Notes under the pieces: generated by a model | What the model was told of the DNA's origin: nothing | Databases searched by the model: none | The model's input: only the letters and a program-made list of their open reading frames with translations | NCBI GenBank assembly: GCA_023141075.1 | Contig: JAGLKL010000080.1 | Coordinates: forward strand, 1-6,451 | Origin: Alphaproteobacteria bacterium | Lineage (GTDB): Bacteria; Pseudomonadota; Alphaproteobacteria; Micavibrionales; Micavibrionaceae | DNA: 6,451 nt | Direction of reading: 5' to 3' | Program-made: the position numbers and the translations under genes | Part shown: one piece after another, positions 1-5,519 of the stretch | How the letters are laid out: each line of letters opens with the position of its first letter | Position numbering within the stretch: the first letter of the stretch is position 1

Positions 1-688
1 CCAGTGTTTCTATTTCTATGTCAGTAGGGTGGCGACCTTGTTTTTTGAAATAGTCCTGAATGGCTTGCATATATAGTAGTGATAAACCCAGTGGCCCACG
101 GCGTGAATCATCTTGATTGGCAATACCGGATTTACCGATAACCTCCAAATCTTTATCAGAGATATTAAGGTTTACGCTATCAGCAACAGCGCCCTTATTA
201 TCCAGATTAACTTTGGGGATGACGACATCCATCCCTCCATCAGCATCGTATTCTTCTTTACTTTTGATCGAAATGCGCTGGATCAGCTTATTGGACAAGG
301 AAGACGCAAGCTCGTCAACCTGTTCGCGCGTAACATCACCTTTTATCAAATACAGACGCGAGGAGTAACAGCTCTGGTCTTCGCCTTCTTTGGGTGGTGC
401 GATCAATTCTAAAATTTCTGATGCTGTATTACCGATATTATCCGTTACACCGGGCAAAAAACCGATCTCAAGCGCCCAGTTAAAATCACGGGGTGTTTGG
501 TTCACTTTCTGCGTTACAGGATTTGCCAGAGCATTGGCAAAATCAAGGTTATCGGCATCTGGGCTTTCGGAAGTGTAAACATCGACTGCGCGAACATTAG
601 AGTCTATTCCCATCGCATACAGCATTTTTTCGATTTTGCGAGCGCGTCCATCATCTTTATGGGCTAGAATTTCTATTCGAGTGTGCAT
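1..688 (-). CDS. purL: Phosphoribosylformylglycinamidine synthase, PurSL fusion type (N-terminal part, runs off left edge)
   Basis: This minus-strand reading frame is open from ATG (688-686) to base 1, giving 229 residues with no stop. The product would convert FGAR, ATP and glutamine-derived ammonia to FGAM in cytoplasmic purine synthesis. Residues 1-66 look like PurS (TRIEIL near the start, VRAVDVYT at 32-39). Residues 69-143 look like a second PurS-like unit (EIGFLPGVTDNIGNTASEIL at 74-93; RLYLIKGDVTREQV at 111-124). Residues 196-229 match the start of PurL proper (RRGPLGLSLLYMQAIQDYF, then HPTDIEIETL), where the family continues AQTWSEHC. This order is that of PurSL fusions, as I recall them from Geobacter-like bacteria; many alphaproteobacteria encode PurS separately. 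The catalytic PurL domains lie outside the window, so neither full length nor a PurQ fusion can be judged. The Shine-Dalgarno sequence is weak (AAAAGA, 4 nt before ATG). The gene is divergent from nuoG. Confidence 0.9.
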   Translation of the reverse strand, partial: MHTRIEILAHKDDGRARKIEKMLYAMGIDSNVRAVDVYTSESPDADNLDFANALANPVTQKVNQTPRDFNWALEIGFLPGVTDNIGNTASEILELIAPPKEGEDQSCYSSRLYLIKGDVTREQVDELASSLSNKLIQRISIKSKEEYDADGGMDVVIPKVNLDNKGAVADSVNLNISDKDLEVIGKSGIANQDDSRRGPLGLSLLYMQAIQDYFKKQGRHPTDIEIETL

Positions 689-708
689 ATAATCTTTTGA
701 GTTTTACA

Positions 709-737
709 TTGATCTTCGTTATACGCGCCGATTAAAT
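709..737 (+). promoter_or_regulatory. Weak candidate promoter for the nuoG-L unit
   Basis: TTGATC (709-714) and TTAAAT (732-737) are 17 nt apart, each matching the sigma70 consensus at four of six positions. The -10 box overlaps the minus-strand purSL -10 box, so the two promoters would compete. Use of this site implies a leader of about 70 nt before nuoG. A nuo promoter must lie between 689 and 816, or further upstream inside purSL, since nuoG is the first gene on this strand, but this placement is tentative. Confidence 0.25.
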
Positions 738-759
738 AGAAAATTTGCGTGTATTTCAA
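731..759 (-). promoter_or_regulatory. Sigma70-like promoter for purSL
   Basis: Reading the minus strand, a -35 box TTGAAA (plus-strand 754-759) and a -10 box TTTAAT (731-736) are separated by exactly 17 nt. Each matches the consensus at five of six positions. Transcription would start around 724, leaving a leader of roughly 36 nt before the purSL ATG. The call rests on sequence match alone, in an AT-rich region where chance matches are common. Confidence 0.6.
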
Positions 760-770
760 TACTCTATTGA
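756..770. promoter_or_regulatory. Perfect 15-bp palindrome, possible operator
   Basis: TCAATA (756-761) and TATTGA (765-770) form a perfect 6-bp inverted repeat around a 3-nt CTC spacer. It covers most of the purSL -35 box, where a repressor would block RNA polymerase, and it lies about 47 bp upstream of nuoG. It does not fit the FNR consensus TTGAT-N4-ATCAA, and I do not recognise it as the site of a named regulator. Confidence 0.35.
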
Positions 771-816
771 TTAAACCATCGAAAAATAAGAGAACAAATA
801 ACGATATTAAATTCTT

Positions 817-2892
817 ATGCCCAAACTCACAATTGATGATATTGAAGTTAAGGTCGAACCAGGCACTAGTATTTTGCAGGCTGCCGAGCAAATAGGCATA
901 GAAATTCCGCGTTTTTGCTATCATGAAAAACTCTCAGTGACAGGGAACTGCCGTATGTGTCTGGTCGAGGTGGAGGGCGACCTTATGGCTTCATGTTCCA
1001 TGGAATGCTGTGATGGTATGGTTGTTAAGACCAACACAGAGAAAGTCAAAAAAGAGCGCAGGAGCGTAATGGAAGTTATGTTGGCCAATCACCCTATGGA
1101 TTGCTTGATCTGCGATCAGGGAGGAGAATGCGATTTGCAGGATCAGGCTTTTGCCTATGGCAATGATCGCTCGCATTTCCATGAAAACAAACGCGCTGTC
1201 GCTGTGCCGGATAAGAATTTTGGCCCTTTGGTCAATCCTTCCATGACACGGTGTATTAATTGTACGCGCTGCATCCGCTTCCTGAATGAAATTGCCGGAG
1301 CGCCTGCATTGGATCAGATAAACTGCGGCGTAAATGCGGAAGTAAGCACTTATGTTTATGAGAATATTGGATCGGAATTATCGGGGAATCTTATTGATAT
1401 CTGCCCGGTTGGTGCACTGACTTCGAAACCATATAAATTCAGGGCACGAAGCTGGGAACTTAAGAAAACAGAAAGTATTGATGTGCATGATGCTCTTGGC
1501 TGTCATATCCGTGTTGATTCACGAGGGCGGGAGGTTATGCGTATTTTGCCGCGGCTCAATGAAGATATTAATGAGTGCTGGATCGATGATCGGACACGCT
1601 TTTCCTGTGACGGACTGAAATATATGCGTTTGGACAGACCATATGTGCGCAATGAGAAGTCCGGGAAATTGCATGAGGCAAGTTGGGATAAAGCCTTTAG
1701 TGTCATAGCTGATAAGCTCAAAGATATGAAGGGTGGTGAGATTGCTGCGCTGGCCGGAGATCTAGTGGATGTTGAAAGCATGACGGCGATGAAAGACCTA
1801 ATGTTAGGCTTAAGCAGCCCGCATATTGATTGCCGCACGGACGGGTCGCAGATGAATACAGCGGATCGTGCTTCTTATCTATTCAACTCGACGATTGCCG
1901 GAATTGATGAAGCAGATGCGATTATATTGATAGGAACTAATCCACGACGTGATGCAACAATGGTTAATGCGCGTATTCGCAGAAACTGGCAGGAAAAACG
2001 TATACCTGTGTACCTGATCGGAGAACCGGCTGATTTAACTTATCCCTATGAGTATGTGGGCAGCAACCTCAAAGATATTGACGCTTTTGCAAAAAAATTT
2101 GGCGGGGGCAAGCTAAAAGCCGAAAAGCCGATGATGATTATCGGCGCAGATGTTTTTATACGTGAGGATGCTCTGGCACTTCATGCTTTACTGCACAACT
2201 GCGCAGAAAAACTCGGCGTAGTTTATGATGAGTGGAACGGGTTTAATATATTGCACAAAGCCGCGTCGCGCGTAGGCGGTCTGGATATCGGCTTTTTGCC
2301 TCAAGGACAAAAAGGTAAGGCTTTTAATGAGATTATTGCAGGCACAAAGGATGGTTCTATCAAAGCGTTGTTCCTTTTAGGCGCGGATGAATTCAACGCG
2401 CAGGTTAATATCGGTTGGCAAACTTTTGTAGTGTATCAGGGACATCACGGCGATCATGGTGCTGAACGCGCCGATGTGATTTTGCCTTCTGCGGCCTATA
2501 CGGAAAAAAACGGCATCTATGTGAATACAGAAGGTCGGCCACAACTGGCCAAACGCGCTGTTTCTCCGCCGGGGCAGGCGCGGGAGGATTGGGCGATAAT
2601 CCGGGCACTTTCAGAGCGTTTGTTGCACAAGCCGTTACCCTATAATACACAAAGAGAGTTGCTTGCTCGTATCAAGAAGGAATGGGGCGTGTTCAAGACC
2701 ATGTATCAAATTACACCTTCCAAGTGGGTGAAATATGCGTATAAGGGTAAAGTGCACAAAGATGATTTCAATGCACCACGTCAGAACTATTATTATAATG
2801 ACGCAATATGTCGTGCCTCGCCGACTATGGGCGAATGCACAGAAGCTTTTGGTGATGTCGGTTTTACGCAAAAAGAAAAGGGTGCATCATAA
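817..2892 (+). CDS. nuoG: NADH-quinone oxidoreductase subunit G (NuoG, 75-kDa subunit)
   Basis: The 691-residue product is the largest peripheral-arm subunit of complex I and passes electrons from NADH toward quinone through iron-sulfur clusters. The N-terminal 2Fe-2S ferredoxin domain has C34, C45, C48 and C60 (cluster N1b). The NuoG-specific motif H92-x3-C96-x2-C99-x5-C105 binds N5. C146, C149, C152 and C196 (CINCTRC, then DICPVGALTSKP) bind N4. From about residue 215 it is a molybdopterin-oxidoreductase-like domain, typical of alphaproteobacteria (HHGDHGAERADVILPSAAYT, then NTEGRPQLAKRA). No N7 cysteine set is evident. C48 to C60 is 11 residues apart rather than the usual 13, and C64-C65 are extra cysteines. 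The start matches the family start MPKLTIDDIEV. No good Shine-Dalgarno precedes it; the nearest purine run, AAGAGA (788-793), is 23 nt away. The stop abuts the nuoH start codon directly. Confidence 0.98.
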   Translation: MPKLTIDDIEVKVEPGTSILQAAEQIGIEIPRFCYHEKLSVTGNCRMCLVEVEGDLMASCSMECCDGMVVKTNTEKVKKERRSVMEVMLANHPMDCLICDQGGECDLQDQAFAYGNDRSHFHENKRAVAVPDKNFGPLVNPSMTRCINCTRCIRFLNEIAGAPALDQINCGVNAEVSTYVYENIGSELSGNLIDICPVGALTSKPYKFRARSWELKKTESIDVHDALGCHIRVDSRGREVMRILPRLNEDINECWIDDRTRFSCDGLKYMRLDRPYVRNEKSGKLHEASWDKAFSVIADKLKDMKGGEIAALAGDLVDVESMTAMKDLMLGLSSPHIDCRTDGSQMNTADRASYLFNSTIAGIDEADAIILIGTNPRRDATMVNARIRRNWQEKRIPVYLIGEPADLTYPYEYVGSNLKDIDAFAKKFGGGKLKAEKPMMIIGADVFIREDALALHALLHNCAEKLGVVYDEWNGFNILHKAASRVGGLDIGFLPQGQKGKAFNEIIAGTKDGSIKALFLLGADEFNAQVNIGWQTFVVYQGHHGDHGAERADVILPSAAYTEKNGIYVNTEGRPQLAKRAVSPPGQAREDWAIIRALSERLLHKPLPYNTQRELLARIKKEWGVFKTMYQITPSKWVKYAYKGKVHKDDFNAPRQNYYYNDAICRASPTMGECTEAFGDVGFTQKEKGAS

Positions 2893-3999
2893 ATGAATCC
2901 TATAGAAGACTTTGCAAATAATTCTTTGGATTTATGGCTTGTACAGTCAGGTATCTGGTTGGCTTGGACGGTTGCGTATTCCTTACTGGTTATTGTCGGG
3001 GTTTTAGTATGTGTGGCCTATCTGACTTATGCCGAGCGCAAAATATTGGGCGGAATGCAGCGCCGTCAGGGGCCAATGACTGTTGGGCCTTTTGGATTAT
3101 TACAACCTATTGCTGATGGCATTAAGCTTTTTTCTAAAGAGACTATTATTCCATCGCATGCACACCGCTTTGTGTTTTTACTAGCCCCGGTTTTATTGTT
3201 TTCCCTGTCGCTGATTGCCTGGGTGGTGATCCCATTTGATAAGGGCTGGGTTTTGGCCAATATTAATGTTGGCGTGTTGTTTCTCTTTGCCATTTCCTCG
3301 ATGAGTGTTTGCAGCATCATTATGGCCGGGTGGGCGTCGAACTCACGTTATGCTTTCTTGGGAGGGATACATTCTGCTTCTCAGATGATCTCTTATGAAG
3401 TCTCGATGGGTCTTATCATTGTTTGTGTTTTGCTGGTTACAGGGTCACTTAATTTACAGGAAATTGTGCTGGCACCGCGGCCATTATGGGTGCAGGTAAT
3501 GCTGTTACCAATGCTGGTTATTTTTCTGGTATCCATACTGGCCAAGTGTAATCGTGCGCCTTTTGACCTGCCCGATGGAGAGTCCGAGATTGTCGGCGGG
3601 TTCATGGTTGAATATTCTGCAATGAGCTATGCACTGCTTATCTTAGCGAAATACGCCAATATGATTTTAATGAGTGCTGTGACAAGTATTTTGTTTTTAG
3701 GAGGCTGGTTGCCGCCGTTTGGTATGAACTTTTTGGGATTTGTTCCCGGAATCATATGGTTTGCCCTGAAAACCGCTGCCATATTGTTTTTCTTTATATG
3801 GACAAGAGCGACATTGCCGCGTTTTCGTTACGATCAACTTATGCGGCTGGGCTGGAAAATCTTTCTGCCTTTTACGCTTATATGGGTTGTTTTTATGGCG
3901 GGAATGTTAATGAGCTTTGATGCTTTGCCCGGCCAGAAGCAAGCAAAGGCATTTACAGCAGCGCAAATTGAGCATGTTATGCAACAGCAGGAAAAATAA
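2893..3999 (+). CDS. nuoH: NADH-quinone oxidoreductase subunit H (NuoH, ND1)
   Basis: This 368-residue inner-membrane protein forms much of the quinone chamber and joins the peripheral and membrane arms of complex I. About eight membrane segments can be read, near residues 19-44, 92-114, 125-146, 163-184, 199-217, 246-271, 286-304 and 325-342. Diagnostic motifs are YAERK (46-50), GLLQPIADGIKLFSKE (68-83), MISYEVSMG (165-173), NRAPFDLPDGESEIVGGF (220-237), VEYSAM (239-244) and RFRYDQLMRLGW (310-321). Acidic residues E48, D75, E83, E169, D225, E230, E232 and E240 are kept. Three positions differ from the pattern I know: K218 (family AETNR, here AKCNR), K253 (family GEY or AEY, here AKY) and M62 (family GPN, here GPM). 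A tail of about 25 polar residues (344-368) makes it slightly longer than usual. It starts immediately after the nuoG stop, and its TAA overlaps the nuoI ATG by one base, suggesting translational coupling. Confidence 0.97.
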   Translation: MNPIEDFANNSLDLWLVQSGIWLAWTVAYSLLVIVGVLVCVAYLTYAERKILGGMQRRQGPMTVGPFGLLQPIADGIKLFSKETIIPSHAHRFVFLLAPVLLFSLSLIAWVVIPFDKGWVLANINVGVLFLFAISSMSVCSIIMAGWASNSRYAFLGGIHSASQMISYEVSMGLIIVCVLLVTGSLNLQEIVLAPRPLWVQVMLLPMLVIFLVSILAKCNRAPFDLPDGESEIVGGFMVEYSAMSYALLILAKYANMILMSAVTSILFLGGWLPPFGMNFLGFVPGIIWFALKTAAILFFFIWTRATLPRFRYDQLMRLGWKIFLPFTLIWVVFMAGMLMSFDALPGQKQAKAFTAAQIEHVMQQQEK

Positions 4000-4481
4000 T
4001 GGACAGCTTTGCAGGAATGCTTTTTCTAAAAGATATTGCCAAAGGGTTTTTGCTAACCCTTAAATATCTGCTGTTTAAGTCGCGAGTAACGATTAATTAC
4101 CCGCATGAGAAAGGACCAATCTCGCCACGTTTTCGGGGAGAGCACGCGCTAAGACGTTATCCAAACGCAGAGGAGCGCTGCATTGCCTGTAAACTTTGTG
4201 AGGCGATATGCCCGGCTCAAGCTATTACGATTGAGGCAGAACCCACGAATGACGGCTCACGGCGCACAACACGCTATGACATTGATATGACTAAATGTAT
4301 TTATTGCGGTTTATGCCAAGAGGCGTGCCCGATCGATGCCATTGTCGAAGGGCCTAATTTTGAATTTGCTACTGAGACACATGAGGAGCTTTATTATACC
4401 AAAGAAAAACTTATGGATAATGGAGATCGGTGGGAAGCACAGATTGCTGCTAATCTTATGGTTGATAATCCGGATAAGTAA
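3999..4481 (+). CDS. nuoI: NADH-quinone oxidoreductase subunit I (NuoI, TYKY)
   Basis: This 160-residue peripheral-arm ferredoxin carries the two [4Fe-4S] clusters N6a and N6b, which hand electrons to N2 near the quinone site. The two motifs are C61-x2-C64-x2-C67-x3-C71-P (CIACKLCEAICP) and C100-x2-C103-x2-C106-x3-C110-P (CIYCGLCQEACP). Between them lies the conserved alphaproteobacterial segment AQAITIEAEP, then DGSRRTTRYDIDMTKC. The N-terminal amphipathic stretch (about 8-30) anchors it on NuoH, and YPHEKGPISPRFRGEHALRR (34-53) is nearly invariant in the family. Length is normal. The C-terminal portion (NFEFATETHEELYYTKEKL, ending AANLMVDNPDK) is also canonical, so this is the most conserved protein in the window. 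The start at 3999 overlaps the nuoH stop as TAATG. Confidence 0.98.
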   Translation: MDSFAGMLFLKDIAKGFLLTLKYLLFKSRVTINYPHEKGPISPRFRGEHALRRYPNAEERCIACKLCEAICPAQAITIEAEPTNDGSRRTTRYDIDMTKCIYCGLCQEACPIDAIVEGPNFEFATETHEELYYTKEKLMDNGDRWEAQIAANLMVDNPDK

Positions 4482-4483
4482 AC

Positions 4484-4513
4484 TTCTTTCATCCCTTGCG
4501 GTGAATGAAGGAA
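4484..4513 (+). other. Intercistronic hairpin between nuoI and nuoJ
   Basis: TTCTTTCAT (4484-4492) pairs with ATGAAGGAA (4505-4513), giving a 9-bp stem with one G-U wobble and a 12-nt loop. The apex may be extended by CC/GG pairing. It begins three bases after the nuoI stop. No U-run follows (the next bases are CATATTAAAAAAGG), so it does not look like an intrinsic terminator. An RNA-processing or 3'-end protecting role in the transcript is plausible but inferred. Confidence 0.5.
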
Positions 4514-4518
4514 CATAT

Positions 4519-4540
4519 TAAAAAAGGACAACGTTTTTTA
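4519..4540 (+). repeat. A/T inverted repeat just upstream of nuoJ
   Basis: TAAAAAA (4519-4525) and TTTTTTA (4534-4540) are perfect inverted arms around the 8-nt loop GGACAACG. A pure A-U stem of this size is weak. It could sequester or expose the nuoJ leader, or act as a poor pause site. The nuoJ ribosome-binding site is probably GGGA (4547-4550), 7 nt before the ATG, outside the stem. Confidence 0.35.
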
Positions 4541-4557
4541 GGATACGGGATACTCTT

Positions 4558-5172
4558 ATGATCGTACAGGCTTTTGCCTTTTATCTGTTTGCAGGGATAT
4601 TAATATTGAGTGCCTTAATGGTAATTACGGCGCGTAATCCCGTGCATTCTGTTTTATTCCTGATCTTGGCATTTTTTAATGCGGCAGGGATATTTGTTTT
4701 GTTGGGTGCGGAATTCTTAGCCATGATTTTGATTATTGTCCATGTAGGCGCAGTGACTGTGTTGTTCCTGTTTGTAGTCATGATGCTCGATGTCGATTTT
4801 TCTACTTTGCGCAAGAGAAGTGTGAGTTATATTTTCCCTAGCATTATTCTAGGCGGGATTTTACTTTTTGAACTGGTAATAATATACACATATTGGTACA
4901 TGGCACCGGAAGCCCTGACCAATATTGCGCAGGATCAATCTGCCTTTGAAGGGTTGTCAAACACGCAGGCACTAGGCATGGTGCTGTATACAGACTATGT
5001 CTTTGCTTTCCAGATGGCCGGGTTGATTTTACTTGTAGCGATGATCGGAGTAACCGTCCTGACTTTGCGTAAGCGCCCGGATATTCATAAGCAGCGTTTG
5101 CACGATCAGTATTTACGTAAACCGTCCGATGTGCTGGAAATCACACGCGTCACACCTAAGACGGGGGTATGA
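4558..5172 (+). CDS. nuoJ: NADH-quinone oxidoreductase subunit J (NuoJ, ND6)
   Basis: This 204-residue membrane-arm subunit sits next to NuoH, NuoA and NuoK; its third helix takes part in coupling quinone chemistry to proton pumping. Five membrane segments are visible, near residues 3-23, 29-49, 54-77, 92-112 and 148-170. Family motifs are ARNPVHSVLFLILAFFNAAG (25-44), LLGAEFLAMIL (48-58), VTVLFLFVVMMLDVDF (66-81), LYTDYVF (143-149) and LLVAMIGVTVLTLRKRP (158-174). At the conserved tyrosine before the glycine of helix 3 (YVGAV in relatives) there is H62 (HVGAV). The C-terminal cytoplasmic tail (171-204) and overall length are normal for alphaproteobacteria. The ATG at 4558 has GGGA 7 nt upstream and begins at the family N-terminus. 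The stop is one base before the nuoK start. Confidence 0.97.
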   Translation: MIVQAFAFYLFAGILILSALMVITARNPVHSVLFLILAFFNAAGIFVLLGAEFLAMILIIVHVGAVTVLFLFVVMMLDVDFSTLRKRSVSYIFPSIILGGILLFELVIIYTYWYMAPEALTNIAQDQSAFEGLSNTQALGMVLYTDYVFAFQMAGLILLVAMIGVTVLTLRKRPDIHKQRLHDQYLRKPSDVLEITRVTPKTGV

Positions 5173-5173
5173 T

Positions 5174-5491
5174 ATGAGCAGTGATTTAATAGGCATGGAA
5201 CATTATCTTATACTTGCGGCAATATTGTTTACGATCGGCGTATTCGGGATATTCCTAAACCGCAAAAACGTCATTGTCATATTGATGTCTATTGAACTGA
5301 TGCTGTTGGCGGTGAATATCAATTTTGTTACGTTTTCAAGTTATCTGAACGATCTTACCGGTCAGATCTTTGTCATGTTTATTTTGACCGTCGCGGCTGC
5401 GGAAGCCGCTGTTGGCCTTGCTATTTTGGTCGTGTTCTTCCGTAATAAAGACTCGATAGCGGTCGAAGATATTTCAGATCTTAAGGGATAA
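5174..5491 (+). CDS. nuoK: NADH-quinone oxidoreductase subunit K (NuoK, ND4L)
   Basis: This 105-residue membrane subunit has three helices (about 10-28, 32-55, 64-90) and belongs to the proton-translocating chain between NuoJ and NuoN. The two essential glutamates are present: E41 in ILMSIELMLLAVNINFVTFS (36-55) and E77 in TVAAAEAAVGLAIL (72-85), equivalent to E36 and E72 of E. coli NuoK. LNRKNVIVILMS (28-39) is typical. The frame is open upstream to an ATG at 5129, which would overlap nuoJ by 44 nt. I chose 5174 because a GGGGG ribosome-binding site (5163-5167) lies 6 nt before it, and because MSSDLIGMEHYL aligns with the usual start of about one hundred residues. The gap from nuoJ is one base. 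The stop TAA overlaps an ATG that opens an 8-codon frame leading to nuoL. Confidence 0.97.
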   Translation: MSSDLIGMEHYLILAAILFTIGVFGIFLNRKNVIVILMSIELMLLAVNINFVTFSSYLNDLTGQIFVMFILTVAAAEAAVGLAILVVFFRNKDSIAVEDISDLKG

Positions 5492-5517
5492 TGGTAGCAC
5501 AAAGGAAAAATTACTAA
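5491..5517 (+). CDS. Possible 8-codon leader minicistron before nuoL
   Basis: The ATG at 5491 overlaps the nuoK stop as TAATG, the same arrangement that joins nuoH to nuoI. It reads MVAQRKNY and stops at TAA (5515-5517), two bases before the nuoL ATG. AAGGGA just before the nuoK stop lies too close to be an ideal ribosome-binding site, so any translation would be by termination-reinitiation. The peptide is unlikely to matter in itself. If translated, it would carry ribosomes from nuoK to nuoL, whose own AAAGGA (5501-5506) lies inside this frame. Such a short frame can easily occur by chance. Confidence 0.3.
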   Translation: MVAQRKNY

Positions 5518-5519
5518 CC

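Noticed and set aside
113..578. Overlapping plus-strand open frames (113-412, 117-368, 390-578)
   Set aside because: They lie antisense to the clear PurSL coding frame, have no family resemblance, and their compositions fit shadow frames.
704..709. Start-stop ATGTAA on the minus strand in the purSL leader
   Set aside because: It is six bases in an AT-rich leader with no good ribosome-binding site, indistinguishable from chance.
767..785. FNR-like site TTGAT...ATCGA upstream of nuoG
   Set aside because: The half-sites are separated by six bases instead of four, and the second half is imperfect.
673..924. Minus-strand frame of 83 codons covering the divergent promoter region and the start of nuoG
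   Set aside because: It overlaps the purSL start and the conserved NuoG N-terminus, has no recognisable domain, and would occupy the promoter region.
1501..1611. Cysteines C229, C254 and C264 of NuoG as a possible N7 cluster site
   Set aside because: The spacing does not match the C-x2-C-x3-C pattern of N7-containing NuoG, and the surrounding sequence aligns with N7-lacking alphaproteobacterial proteins.
4484..4540. Rho-independent terminator after nuoI
   Set aside because: The first stem has no downstream U-run, and the second is a pure A-U stem without a GC-rich core. The nuo genes continue immediately in the same order as a normal operon.
5129..5173. Upstream ATG that would extend NuoK by 15 residues
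   Set aside because: It overlaps nuoJ, adds a polar stretch not found in NuoK, and 5174 has a far better ribosome-binding site.
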